Shown here: positions 22,101 through 30,500 of the stretch, piece by piece
Layout of the letters: each line of letters begins with the position of its first letter
Position numbering within the stretch: the first letter of the stretch is position 1
NCBI GenBank assembly: GCA_037039925.1
Contig: JAXRKP010000057.1
Span: forward strand, 292,001 to 356,000
Direction: 5' to 3'
Origin: Doris montereyensis
Taxonomy: Eukaryota > Mollusca > Gastropoda > Nudibranchia > Dorididae
DNA length: 64,000 bases
Position numbers and translations under genes: made by a program
The notes under the pieces: model-generated
Database searches by the model: none
What the model was told of the DNA's origin: nothing
The model's input: the letters and a program-made list of their open reading frames with translations, nothing else

Positions 22101-24509
22101 TACCACAGACAGGAGAAGGATACAGTCGGTACCGAGGATAATGTGCCAAGCCCTAGTACAGTACAGATCGAAGACACTGTGAGGTCTTCTGTGGAATGTC
22201 AGAAACGAGAAAGAGGATCCTTTGTCTGTGAACCAAAATTGAATGCAATAGAAGACAACACTCAAGGGCAAATTTTACCCAGAAAGAGAAAGAGTAGAAA
22301 GAGAACTATTTCGAATAATTCTGACCCTAACGACAATCAGCCAGTCACAGAATTGTTGTCGTCTCATAACACTGCCCATTATTCCCAGCAAGGTACTGAC
22401 CCGTCAGTCTCAGAATCAAGAAGTGGGAAACGAATGAGATCAAGGAAAGATGGAGGTGGTAGGGAAAGAAAAAGAGTGCTAAATTTGGAGCGTCAGGACA
22501 TTGCCAGCAGAAAAGAGTTCAATTTTCCGATGTGATCAATGATGACAATCCAGTGTCTCCTCATACCAAATCCCCCACCACAAATGCTAGAGCTAAATCT
22601 GCAGTAACTTCATCCCCAGATATGGCAGTAAAGGATGGCATTTACGCCTCGTCCAATTCGAAATTTCAGTCCACTTATTCTCACTCTCAGTTCGTTCCGG
22701 GTGTTATGTCAAAATCCAGTGGTCGTGTACATGAGGAAGAAGGAGATGGGCTAATACCTCAGTTTGCTCAGTCATCTCATGCCATCCATTCGAGTTTGTC
22801 ACCAGAGGAAACTTACAGTCGCACGTATTCCCACAAAGACCATTACAACCATGGAAGTGAACGGCACACAGCAATGATTGACAGTAATAGAGTTGAATCC
22901 AACTATTGGCTCCAACAGCCGTCTACTGCTGAGGATTTTACCAAAGGTTTCAGAGAACATGAAAGGGACAGCGAATCGCAGAGTTTAAGACATTATCCCC
23001 GACCCTCTAATCCGTTGAGAAGTTTTGAGCCAAGGAAAGAGACTGAGTTCATTGAGAGTCACTCTCACAAAAATGATGGAAAGACAGCAAAGACTTTGTC
23101 ACTTGCCACAGACAACTACGCTGTTTCTCCTAGCCTCAATTTCACCAGCCGCTCAGCGTCTGATCACAAGGATACTGAGAGAAAAGAGTCGACAGACCGG
23201 GCTCATGAAGTGCCGTGGAGTTATATTCCTGAAGAGCAAGCGTCATCTTTTGAAATCATTTCAGCCTACGGATACTCCAAACTCTCTCAGCAGCTTAAGA
23301 AAAAAGCATCCATGGCAGCAATGAGTGTAGGCGATTACACCAACAGTTCAGTGCTGTCTTCACCCCCGAACCTTCTTCTACGGCTTCCAAAGATGCCAGA
23401 GATTCTGTAAGTTTAAGTAATCTCTGGCAAGGGAGCGAGGACTCAGATATGGATATGTCCAGATTGGATAAAACAATAGATCCATCTGTCAAACGTCAGA
23501 AAGCCCTTCAGTCTGATTACGAGCTGGCACAGCAGATGGCACAGCATCAATCTCATATTCTTAGGCACCAGAGTTCATCCCAGGACGCTGGCCACCAGCC
23601 CTTTGACAATGAATCTGGTTACGCTTCTCAGCCCGGATTTTCAGAGTCCAACTCTCACGATTTTGCTGCGCTTGACAAAGATTGCCATAAGAACGTCGAG
23701 GACTTTATGAAGCATACTCCTTCCCCAATCATCACTGAATCAGAGCTTGCCCTATTGTCAGTGTATCATGAACACCTTTGGTTGAAGAGAGCTGTGGCCA
23801 AAGCTACTGAAACTCAGAGCCGGCAGAGAAATTTGTCTGCTGTAGACAAACAGAAAACGGAAGTGAGCCCGATATGGTGAGAAGGTACGCCAGTATGCCG
23901 TCATCACCCTTTGAGGCTGATAGCATTAGAAGAAGTCCCCGCACAATGAGCTTTGGCAAATACCCCCTCTTTGTCTCGTGGTCAGAATTCATCGTCTCAA
24001 GAGAGTCGATCTCGCAATGCCTCTGGTTCGTATGCTCTGAATCAGCATTATGGAGAATTGGAACACCCCTTCATGTCAGATTTGATCTCATCAAGGGTGA
24101 TGGATTTTGACGTCAACCAAGGAGAGCCCTGCCACCCTCAACTCGCCTACAACAGCTTTATCCCCGTCACCAACCTGGGCTTTACCGTGGACAACGACGT
24201 CATCATGGGCTATAACTACAATGACACGCTGCGATTCCAAAACTACCTGGACTCTGAGTATGATGGACACAACAGACATAGAAACTTATCCTCCTCATCT
24301 GGTAAGTCATTGTTAATGGAGGGCACTCAGAGGTGGAGCATGGATGCCGAAGCCGTAATCCTTCTTCTTCTTCTTCCATACTAAGACTTATAGATCCAAT
24401 CAACATTAGGAGTCGCAACCCGTCTGGTTCATCTAACCGGCGCAGTCGCCCTGGCAGTTGTAGCTCTGATCTCGAAATGTTCAGCCTTTTTCCTCCAAAC
24501 TTGGTCTGA
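3949..24509 (+). CDS. Large Ser/Gln-rich protein gene, unrecognised family (gene span, 5' incomplete)
   Basis: This entry gathers the exons listed below: 3949-4052 (tentative), 6576-6677 (tentative), 7468-7638, 10034-10281, 12129-12296, 14041-24301 and 24394-24509. From 7468 onward all splice phases agree, and the predicted product exceeds 3,500 residues. It is dominated by Ser, Gln, Thr, Pro and Asn and looks disordered. Notable parts are a charged coiled coil (exon 12129), a Gln run, and basic clusters near 22281 and 22421-22490 that look like nuclear localisation signals. This suggests a nuclear scaffold or transcription-linked protein, which is inference only. A long last-but-one exon with small upstream exons is also seen in genes such as vertebrate USF3, but I saw no convincing sequence match. 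No start codon or promoter was identified, and the gene may begin before the window. Confidence 0.75.
4103..5660 (+). repeat. 32-bp satellite array (about 48 copies)
   Basis: Unit of 32 bp, read as 'cctattacctaaatcattg' plus 'tagcttaggacca'. Variants are grouped in blocks: 'gtagctt/cctatta' units at both ends, 'ttaaagctt' units at about 4350-4520, and 'gtaactt/ccttttat' units at about 4530-5050. A rarer 'attacgtgaatc' variant recurs near 5076, 5206 and 5464. It lies in an intron of the large gene. Confidence 0.95.
5838..6245 (+). repeat. 47-bp tandem array (about 8 copies)
   Basis: Unit of about 47 bp with the landmarks 'tggattgaacacaaacaaag' and 'caaacttgtccgtgcctag'. Early copies are degenerate (5838-5900) and the last is broken by a short insertion near 6190. 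Confidence 0.9.
6246..6575. other. Intronic spacer, nothing recognised
   Basis: Ordinary AT-rich sequence between the 47-bp array and the tentative exon. No repeat or conserved motif was recognised. Confidence 0.4.
6576..6677 (+). CDS. Tentative exon of the large Ser/Gln-rich gene
   Basis: The acceptor 'tctttcacag' is followed by a frame open for 33 codons reading 'WPTLTEICLHLETSGSSKP' then 'KAIQTSHCGNVDAK', with a possible donor 'aaatg|gtttgc'. The start phase fits the tentative exon ending at 4052. The end phase (two bases left) does not fit exon 7468, which needs one base. Either the donor is wrong, an extra exon exists, or there is an indel like those in the giant exon. Confidence 0.35.
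6806..6900 (+). repeat. SINE-A head fragment
   Basis: Begins 'ctagtggcgtctgtggccga' and continues 'gtggttgtgcttccggactt', matching the tRNA-like head of SINE-A. The body of the SINE is absent, so this is a truncated or very diverged copy. Confidence 0.5.
7134..7166 (+). repeat. (GT)n microsatellite
   Basis: About 15 GT dinucleotides. Confidence 0.95.
7468..7638 (+). CDS. Exon of the large Ser/Gln-rich gene
   Basis: Pyrimidine tract and 'tctgcttcag' acceptor; donor 'tttttag|gtatgg'. With one base supplied by the previous exon it reads 'KKQVNCPKFVALVTGSCKS', 'TIRKIKTSMILAEDGQ', 'KALKKESVCVSSESHPSSSF'. It leaves one base (G), and the next exon starts with TA, giving Val in frame. The phase match with 10034 and the coding-like composition support it. 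It is Lys/Ser-rich, with no domain recognised. Confidence 0.7.
7673..9513. mobile_element. TA-flanked element with CAGTGG ends (Tc1/mariner/Tigger-like, non-autonomous)
   Basis: The left end reads TA-CAGTGGGACTC and the right end GCGGTTTCCACTG-TA. TA duplications with short inverted CAGTGG ends are usual for Tc1/mariner/pogo-type elements. A related element with the same ends lies at 42210-43843. The interior (about 1.84 kb) has no transposase. It includes a stretch at about 8280-8400 related to 30400-30490, and a 'gccatcttggattttg' stretch at about 8534 shared with 35202. The element sits 35 bp after the donor of exon 7468-7638. Confidence 0.45.
9875..9990 (+). repeat. SINE-C 3' fragment
   Basis: Matches the 3' half of SINE-C: 'ctgtaggctc', a 'aggattttgaatgaaatg' stretch, 'cctgcccttgtgtgggg' and 'acatggcctataaacc'. 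Confidence 0.65.
10034..10281 (+). CDS. Exon of the large Ser/Gln-rich gene
   Basis: A long pyrimidine tract and 'ctcatatag' acceptor, and a donor 'aaacag|gtatcc'. It takes one base from exon 7468-7638 and ends in phase 0. The frame reads 'VLKKPDSDEHSDTTLKAKQ', 'PGIPIVAVSSIRPGQPLPIG', then a Pro/Ala/Val-rich stretch 'APLPVPSIAPALPIRIPL' and 'VVPQRPLLPKQ'. The Pro/Ala-rich composition is clearly coding-like and hints at a flexible linker. No known domain was recognised. Confidence 0.75.
10555..10602. mobile_element. hAT-like element end
   Basis: The stretch 'gtcaaaaaggttaacaacca' followed by 'ctgtcctag' resembles the right end of non-autonomous hAT elements that finish in a 'gaaccactgctctag'-like sequence. 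The left end was not identified. Confidence 0.35.
10646..10862 (+). repeat. 29-bp tandem array
   Basis: Seven or so copies of 'ctgtggtcaaagatggcata' plus 'ttttactat', with deletions in some copies. The frames are open by chance over part of the array, but there is no splice context. Confidence 0.9.
10886..12128. other. Intronic spacer with one short duplication
   Basis: The only structure noticed is a tandem duplication of about 49 bp at 11572-11665, around 'ccgtagcacagctaaag' and 'cttagaagcctatata'. No exon with good splice sites was seen. Confidence 0.5.
12129..12296 (+). CDS. Coiled-coil exon of the large Ser/Gln-rich gene
   Basis: Acceptor 'tctgtttcacag', donor 'aagaag|gtacta'; 56 codons, phase 0 at both ends, matching exon 10281 upstream and 14041 downstream. 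It reads 'FSPFKVLEDRHRKEMAELRR', 'KQEEEMKVFQKQH', then a short Gln run and 'KMIVIGQAGLQQLSKK'. The first 32 residues have the alternating charge and spaced hydrophobics of a short coiled coil, so it may mediate self-association or partner binding. No named family was recognised. Confidence 0.8.
12386..12662 (+). repeat. SINE-A copy
   Basis: A good copy: 'cagtggccgagtggttaggc' head, 'gaggttgaatcctagc' box-B-like segment, 'ccttgggaaagacac', 'gatgcaaatgggtacaagca', 'ctatgggccttggaggaact', ending in a T-run at about 12655. Confidence 0.8.
12765..12905 (+). repeat. 45-bp tandem repeat, three copies
   Basis: Three copies of 'ggataaactagcaaccaagc' plus 'tgaacgatgtttcttgaaaac'-type sequence. The unit is a multiple of three, so the minus strand is open across it; I treat that frame as fortuitous. 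Confidence 0.9.
12906..13610. other. Intronic spacer, nothing recognised
   Basis: No exon or known repeat can be supported. The + frame at 13308-13622 is open for 104 codons but has no usable splice sites or recognisable motif. Confidence 0.4.
13615..13728 (-). repeat. SINE-A head, reverse orientation
   Basis: On the minus strand this reads the tRNA-like head and first body segment of SINE-A. On the + strand the landmarks are 'gtgcctttcccaaag', 'acccaggacctcacaat' and 'gcagcctaaccactgtacc'. Confidence 0.7.
14041..24301 (+). CDS. Giant exon of the large Ser/Gln-rich gene, with about ten apparent frameshifts
   Basis: The exon opens after 'tttcattcctcag' in phase 0 and closes at 'catctg|gtaagt' in phase 1. 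It is open throughout if the frame changes near 15440-15460, 17470-17485, 18556-18559, 19299-19302, 20216-20220, 21831-21840, 22523-22526, 23363-23367, 23860-23875 and 23950-23957. Eight changes are of the one-missing-base type and two are the reverse; several fall in runs such as gggg, tttt or ccccc. No stop interrupts the pieces elsewhere. Composition is Ser/Gln/Thr-rich, with a Ser tract from (agt)n at 21298-21313. Basic clusters read 'PRKRKSRKRTIS' (22281) and 'RMRSRKDGGGRERKRV' (22430). More structured parts are 'KHFKRHTIRYILNQMESGL' (20584) and 'LALLSVYHEHLWLKRAVAKA' (23748). No catalytic domain was seen. The indels look like consensus errors; pseudogenisation is the alternative. Confidence 0.85.
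24302..24393 (+). other. Short terminal intron of the large gene
   Basis: A 92-nt GT-AG intron: donor 'g|gtaagtcat', a CTTCTT-rich tract at 24360-24377, a branch-point-like 'ctaagac' at 24381, and acceptor 'acttatag'. The phase (one base before, two after) gives Asp at the junction. Confidence 0.75.
24394..24509 (+). CDS. Last coding exon of the large Ser/Gln-rich gene
   Basis: After the short intron the frame reads '(D)PINIRSRNPSGSSNRRSRPG' and ends 'SCSSDLEMFSLFPPNLV' before TGA at 24507-24509. The Ser/Arg/Asn-rich composition continues that of the giant exon, and the phase match is exact. The short acidic-hydrophobic C-terminus (DLEMFSLF) could be a docking motif, which is speculation. 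Confidence 0.8.
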
Positions 24510-25100
24510 ATGACACTAATATAGTAAGAGCACTGTTCTTTTTCTAAGACGAAATCAGTGTCCCTCCAAACTGCTTCTGAATATCAACTCTTTTTTTCTC
24601 TCTTGATGTTTGATACTAAAGATGATGCCCTGAAGCTGCTTTAAATGATTATTTACACCTTCATTTCAAAGATTTTAAAGTGGATATCTCAACCATTCAC
24701 AAACAGTGTGGGAGCTTTATTTCTCTCTTTCACCTTCTTATTATTAATTTTATTTGAAATTATATCGTCTTGATATAATCGTTGTCTGTTGTTATAATGC
24801 ATTTGTGTCATTTTCATTTGATTGTCAAGAAGTTCAACAATCTGGATTGATGAATACCTATGCCTATATACCGCATAACTTGTGCATAATTTTTACTTTT
24901 CATAACTGTAAAAACGGAAAATCTTATTTTGAGCTGAATTGATGATGAAAGTGGATGGGGTGGGAGAGGAGAGATGGTTAGGGGTGGGCAAAATTATTAA
25001 GAGTTATAGATTGCAAACTATTAAATAGTAGTTTGATGTATTGAGATTTTGGCACAAAACCAGGATAAATGAAGATATAGAAATAAAATGTTTCAGGTCA
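24510..25100 (+). other. Probable 3' untranslated region
   Basis: AT-rich, non-coding, and free of recognised repeats. The first good polyadenylation signal, AATAAA, is at 25082-25087, about 570 bases past the stop. It is followed by a (TA)n run. Confidence 0.4.
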
Positions 25101-25101
25101 G

Positions 25102-25121
25102 TATATATATATATATATATA
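25102..25121 (+). repeat. (TA)n microsatellite
   Basis: Ten TA dinucleotides. Confidence 0.9.
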
Positions 25122-25825
25122 GAGGCTTTCCCTCAACTCATGAAGGTTTATACCGAAAACAGCCACACGCTAGACAACCAGCTGTGTTTAGGTCTGACAA
25201 AACCAGCCTGTCCACTAACTAGTAAATGCTTGTTTCAAATTATTCAAGCCGCCAAAACTGGTTGTGGGTAACAACGATGATATTGGCTTATCAAACCTAT
25301 TTTTATTACTTATTATAAGTGCTATTATTTCTAAGAAAGCTCATTGGTCCATTTAAGCCTCTTTCTGACCCTAACAGTCATAATCTAATGTAATAGCGTC
25401 ACTTTCCACATAGCTTGTCATTGATCGCATTTTGCTACTGTACTGCCTCTGTTCAACACACATTTCACACCCTGCTTCAATTCCAAATGTCTACGTTTTC
25501 TGCTTTTGTGGATGATGGAGGCAAAAATGCACACGACACGAATGTTTCTTTTCTTCAATTTTGTTTTGTGGGGATTTTTTTCTCCCTATTTATTATTCAA
25601 TTTCTGTGTGTTCTTTTTCCCAACAATGAAAGTGTTGGTGCACACTGACATATTCATTTTGATCCCAGGGAATTTTGACCCCAAAAAATATTTTCCATGC
25701 GACCTCAGTCAGACAGGCTTTATTTCTTTCTCCATGTTTTGTGAAAGAATTGTGTTGGGAGGAAATTATGGTTTGAGCAGTGGATGATATGAAACTGTTC
25801 TAGTAGCTGTGAAAGAGTAAATGTG
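25122..25825. other. Intergenic, nothing recognised
   Basis: No exon, RNA gene or repeat could be supported; T-rich stretches give chance open frames. Confidence 0.4.
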
Positions 25826-25827
25826 AG

Positions 25828-25915
25828 GGTAGCATCAGTGGCTTAATGGCGTGGCTGTTGGGCTTTTAAGATTGTGAGGTCCTTGGGTTCGCATCCTGCA
25901 ATGTTAGTGTTAGAT
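25828..25915 (+). repeat. SINE-A head fragment
   Basis: The sequence 'agcatcagtggcttaatggc' with 'ggtccttgggttcgcatcc' is a diverged tRNA-like head of the SINE-A type. It is cut short where a SINE-B copy begins. Confidence 0.5.
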
Positions 25916-25917
25916 CC

Positions 25918-26245
25918 ATAAGGGGACTCTGTACCAGAGGCAAGGCGTCGGCCTCTCAACCAGAAGGTTCAAGGCTCAATACAACTGTTGAAACATTTTC
26001 TTGAATGTCTTTTGAGTACACTACAACCCACCCTTCTGGTTCAGATAGTTGAGATAGATCGATCGATGCCTAGTCCCATCGGAGACGGACCGTAAAAAGG
26101 AGGACCTGTGTGCAGATCACAACTCTGTTGCACGTTAGAGATCCGTTGGCTGTTGTTTACAAGACGGTCGGGGGAAAATTTAACCTCTTGCCAAAACCCC
26201 AGGGAGACCATTTTAGTTGTGGATGTGGGTTGAATCAAATGAAAT
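25918..26245 (+). repeat. SINE-B copy
   Basis: SINE-B landmarks: 'aggggactctgtaccagagg', 'gtcggcctctcaaccagaag', 'gcctagtcccatcggagac', 'tgtgcagatcacaac', 'agagatccgttggctg', and an end reading 'agttgtggatgtgggttga'. Other copies are at 36628 (head), 50183 and 56893 (reverse). The head is tRNA-like, so a tRNA-derived SINE is inferred. Confidence 0.75.
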
Positions 26246-26745
26246 CAAGCATTTCTGATTGTATATGTCGAAGCCTTTTAAATGATGCTTATACCATCTT
26301 CAAGATTTTTGTCAAAGCTTAATTGTTGGACATATCTTTGAATTTGTTATATATATATATAGCATGCCCGTAAATAATGTTGGATTATGATTTAATATAA
26401 TCTATCTTTATTGTAAAGACTGCGGTTAACTCAGAAACCACTGTATCAGTTACGGGTGATATCAAGTACGATTATTGATATTAGATCAAATTAGTACTCG
26501 ATACTGACGTTACGCTGATTTTTTATTGTAATGACCGGAAATCTAGAAAGTAGATCTAGTAACAATAAAAGTTTCGAGGATCGCAGTCAAAACAATCTTT
26601 TCCCAATCAATTAAAATACTGATCTGACCCAAGAGTTTATTCGCTAAGAACATTAAGCAGGTTATTTGAAATCTACGTGTGAAATATGGCGGTTGTGGGT
26701 GCAGTGGTTCCTGAGATTAGAGCTGTCAAAGTTTGAGATGTACAA
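26246..26745. other. Intergenic, nothing recognised
   Basis: Contains one 'tagatctag' motif at about 26551 and nothing else that I can support. Confidence 0.4.
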
Positions 26746-26764
26746 TTGTATATATATAGGTATT

Positions 26765-26776
26765 ATATATTATGTA

Positions 26777-26814
<38 letters not shown>
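26765..26814 (+). repeat. (AT)n(AC)n microsatellite
   Basis: A compound run of AT then AC dinucleotides. Confidence 0.95.
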
Positions 26815-27665
26815 GTTGTTTTTTTTCCCCATTGAATTCTTTAACAATTTCATATCTTCTTAGAATCCTATTTTAACAAGTTCTAAGATTAAGATATACC
26901 AACTTGTCTTCTGATCGAATTGTTTAGTTTATCTACATCCTAGTATCGATTACCTGCCATAGTGCCATGATATCTCAATACTCAACAAATACCCTTTTGA
27001 TTTTACTGTTGCTTTAATGTATGTAGTGCCCTTAGTTTATCTAAATCTCGTTTGAATAATACAATATGTATGATGTTTTTGTTTTGTAACAGGAGCTAAT
27101 CTCACGAATATTTTGAAAAAGACTATGTTATAATCTTTCTTCTGCTTTCCAGTGTATGGGACTATGTTATTTACATTACCTATTATCTCAAATGACTATA
27201 CTATAGTATAGATATGAGATATTTATAAGAATATGATGTAATGCATTCTTTTTCACATGTTTTTGAATCATTCACTAAGCCTATACAATGCATTTTTATT
27301 CTGTAAGTTTAAAACAGTCTCTTCTTTTAAGTAAATCTTACACGCCTTCCCCATCCCCATCCCCCGTTTTTTATGTTTTCCTTGTTTTTCTATTTTTTTT
27401 CAAACATTTCTTTGTAGGGAATTTCTAAACTTTGTAATTTTTTTTTCTTCTCATTTGATTATGTATTGAGTTGTGATAACCCCTTGAATTTTTTAGTTTT
27501 ATGTCTGATTTCACGCGTGGTCTCGACATTTTGGAGACATTATAAATTATATTTCCTTCCCATCACAGCACAGGCATACGCTTGATGCTTTACTGTTCAT
27601 GATTTTATTTCTATGATTTACTTGAAAGTGGCTGAAAATTACTACAACTACAATTAAAAGAAATT
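26815..27665. other. Intergenic, nothing recognised
   Basis: T-rich sequence without identifiable coding or repeat structure. Confidence 0.4.
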
Positions 27666-27669
27666 GTGT

Positions 27670-28395
27670 ATAGGCCTACATTTGTTTTTAGAATATGGGG
27701 TATTTGTGAATTACAGTTGTTATATAATGTATTTATGGGCTACACTTGTTATAAGAGTGTTAATGAGCTACATTTATTATCTGGGGTACAGTGGCTGTAA
27801 ACCGTGTTTATGGGCATTTGTTATGAGAAGGGTTTATAGGCTACATCTGTTGTAAGAGGTGTTCATGGGCTACATTTGTTATAAGAAGTGGTTATGGTCT
27901 ACATTTGTTATAAGAAGTGGTTATGGTCTACATTTGTTATAATAAGTGGTTATGGTCTACATTTGTTATAATAAGTGGTTATGGTCTACATTTGTTATAA
28001 GAAGTGGTTATGGTCTACATTTGTTATAAGAAGTGGTTATGGGCTACATTTGTTATAAGAAGTGGTTATGGGCTTCATTTGTTATAAGAACAAGAGGTGT
28101 TCATGGGCTTCATTTGTTATAAGAACAAGAGGTGTTCATGGGCTACATTTGTTATAAGAACAAGAGGTGTTCATGGGCTACATTTGTTATAAGAGGTGTT
28201 TATTGGCTACGACTTTTGTGTTATGGGAATTGTTTGTTTGGCTACATTTATTCTATGACGTGTTTATGGGCTTATGATATTTTGGCTTTTAATTTTACAG
28301 GCTCTATTTTCTATAAGATATGTCCATGGTTACCTTTTGTTATATGGTGTGAATACACCTATTTTTTTTTCTTCGGATGTGACACTTTATATTTA
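27670..28395 (+). repeat. 29-bp tandem array with degenerate flanks
   Basis: The core at 27870-28060 has near-identical 29-bp units ('gtggttatggtctacatttg' plus 'ttataagaa'). The flanks hold 30-38-bp variants with 'gtgttcatgggctacatttg'. Units grow more divergent outwards, the usual pattern for an array homogenised at its centre. Confidence 0.9.
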
Positions 28396-28589
28396 TAGTT
28401 AGGTTACATTTGTATCGTGATGACAGCACAATTTTGATCAAAGTGAAGGCTGTTGTTTTATTTTTGATTGATTACACTTCTTATGTTTGGACAGACGTTA
28501 ATTATTATATTTCTTTTCATTTCTCTTTTCCGGGTGTTGGGTTTTGATGTGCTATTTTTTTTTTTGGGGGGGTTTAGCCCTGAAAAGTT

Positions 28590-28835
28590 GAAACACATAG
28601 CAATATAGCAAAGCTAGGTCCAACGTGTGCTCCTTGGAAAAGATATTTAACACGTTTTTTCCCCCTCTACCCAGGTGCAAATGGGTATAAGCACACTAAC
28701 CTGCGCCAGACTAGTGTTCTGGCCAGGAGGTGATTATTATCACCTGTTCATGCTTTGTGCTATTGAAACCGGATAAGCTCCGCTCTATGGGACGTAATGG
28801 CTTTGGAGGAACTTTACCTTCTGCTTAGAATTAAG
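28590..28835 (+). repeat. SINE-A copy, 5' diverged
   Basis: The head is decayed, but the body is clear: 'gctaggtccaacgtgtgctc', 'ccaggtgcaaatgggtataa', 'gcgccagactagtgttctgg', 'gattattatcacctgttca' and 'ctttggaggaactttacc'. Confidence 0.75.
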
Positions 28836-28919
28836 TTCTGTACACTGAGGGAGATAAAGAATACATTGTAATACAATGAAACCTTTTTTTACTTTTATCA
28901 TCAGCTCAAAATTACATTG

Positions 28920-29180
28920 ACCTAACTTTTACACATGGGTGACGATTTAGTAATTATGATCATTATAAGATTCGCAGACATCAATTATGTGTGACTATTT
29001 AGAATTAAGATCATTATATGATTCACAGACATCAACTATGTGTGACGATTTAGGAATTAAGATCATTATAAGATTCACAGACATCAATTATGTATGATGA
29101 TTTAGGAATTATGATCATTATAAGATTCACAGACATCAATTATGTAATGATTTAGGTGATCATTATAAGATTCACAGATG
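28920..29180 (+). repeat. 52-bp tandem repeat, about 4-5 copies
   Basis: Units contain 'cgatttaggaattaagatca' and 'agattcacagacatcaatta'. The last unit is truncated. Confidence 0.85.
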
Positions 29181-29194
29181 TCAATTAATTGCCC

Positions 29195-29315
29195 TGTGTC
29201 ACATAAAATTGTAACCATATTTGGTCTACGTTTGGTGCAAATTTCACCTGTATTTTGTGCTAACTCCAAATTTTCTTCCCAGCTTAGAACTTGAGAGCTT
29301 TTTTTCTTCTTTTCA
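29195..29315 (+). repeat. Dispersed repeat E, copy 2
   Basis: Shares 'catatttggtctacgtttgg', 'cacctgtattttgtgcta' and a 'cagcttagaacttgagagct' tail with 705-892 and 62955-63170. Confidence 0.55.
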
Positions 29316-29472
29316 AAAGGGATATATGTGAAGGTAGTACTATGTGATTGTGAGCCAATGCTATGTTATGGCTTTAGTACATTAGTAGGTAATGCAAGTA
29401 TTTATGTATTTATCATCACTACCACCAGAAAATAGTCTCACAGTTGGGACCATCTGTGTGAATTGTGTCTGT

Positions 29473-29530
29473 CACACACACACACACACACGCACGCACA
29501 CACACACACATACACACACACACACACAAC
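29473..29530 (+). repeat. (CA)n microsatellite
   Basis: An interrupted CA run with two CG steps and a TA step. Confidence 0.95.
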
Positions 29531-30285
29531 ACCCCCTCCCCCCTTTCCAAGCCATTTGAGAAGACGGAGCATCTGCTATGTATCTTTCTTATTATCCTAG
29601 ATTTTGAAAAGAGGATTTTAAAAAAATAAATGTAAATCACTTTGGGTCTAGTTTCTAAACACCATGTAAACTGTTTTTTGTTATTGTTGTAGTTGTTATT
29701 GCGATTTTTATTATGATTATGTCATTATTTTATTAGTAGTATTATTGTTATGATTAGTATTAGTATTATTTATATTAGTATTATTTATATTATTTTTATG
29801 ATTATTATAATAGAAGTGGTAATATTTGTAATTTTTGTGTTATTTTTTATATCTTCGTGAATTTTAGAGGCATGGATGACTAAGAGATAAAGATCTTTAC
29901 TCCCATTGCTTGTTGCTATAGAAACCTGGATAATAAGTTGTGGCTTTATGGGCCATGACAATCTTGAAGGAGTTTTACTAAAATGCTAACCGTCCGCCTC
30001 CTCAATGCCATGTGAATTTCTTTCTCTTTCTTTAACTGGTCCCATTCTACCTTTCAGTGTATGGGTTAATAGCCCGAAATGATCTTTCTCCAGGCTACCC
30101 TTTGAATTTATTATGAATTATTTTCTCTGCATTATAACTAGTTAGTATTGACCTTGATCTTTACGTCTGAAACACACGGTGCAATTGTAATTAAAAATAG
30201 TATATTCACCATCCATCATTGTAGTTTAAATAATACACATGGTTAAAAAAAATGGTATAGATTTTTGAGTGACCAAGGGTGACCT
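29531..30285. other. Intergenic with a SINE-A 3' remnant
   Basis: At 29905-29982 the sequence 'gctatagaaacctgga' followed by 'ggctttatgggccatgac' matches the 3' end of SINE-A. The rest, including ATT-rich stretches at 29690-29830, shows nothing further. Confidence 0.5.
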
Positions 30286-30289
30286 CAAA

Positions 30290-30500
30290 TATTAAAACTT
30301 GTCTGGCAAGAATGAATTTCCATACTGGTGGAATTACGGGTGGGGAAGGGGGCGCAGGGATATAGAAGGGGCAAATATGCAGATGAAAAGATATTAATAT
30401 TAGTACATGTACCTGCAGTTGCCATTGACGCTAGGCATTAAGGGGAAAATCTTGGTTTTGAACTGGGCATTTATAATGAGGCAATTTATATAAGGAGAAA
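30290..30500 (+). repeat. Dispersed repeat related to 8280-8400
   Basis: The block 'acctgcagttgccattgacg' followed by 'gggaaaatcttggttttgaa' and 'ctgggcattta' matches the segment inside the TA-flanked element at 8303-8370 with moderate divergence. It has no coding signature. Confidence 0.5.

Noticed and set aside
14062..23880. Ten separate genes, one for each open frame in the giant exon
   Set aside because: Composition is continuous across frame changes, the frames overlap or abut by short distances, and there are no splice sites or stops in the true reading between them.
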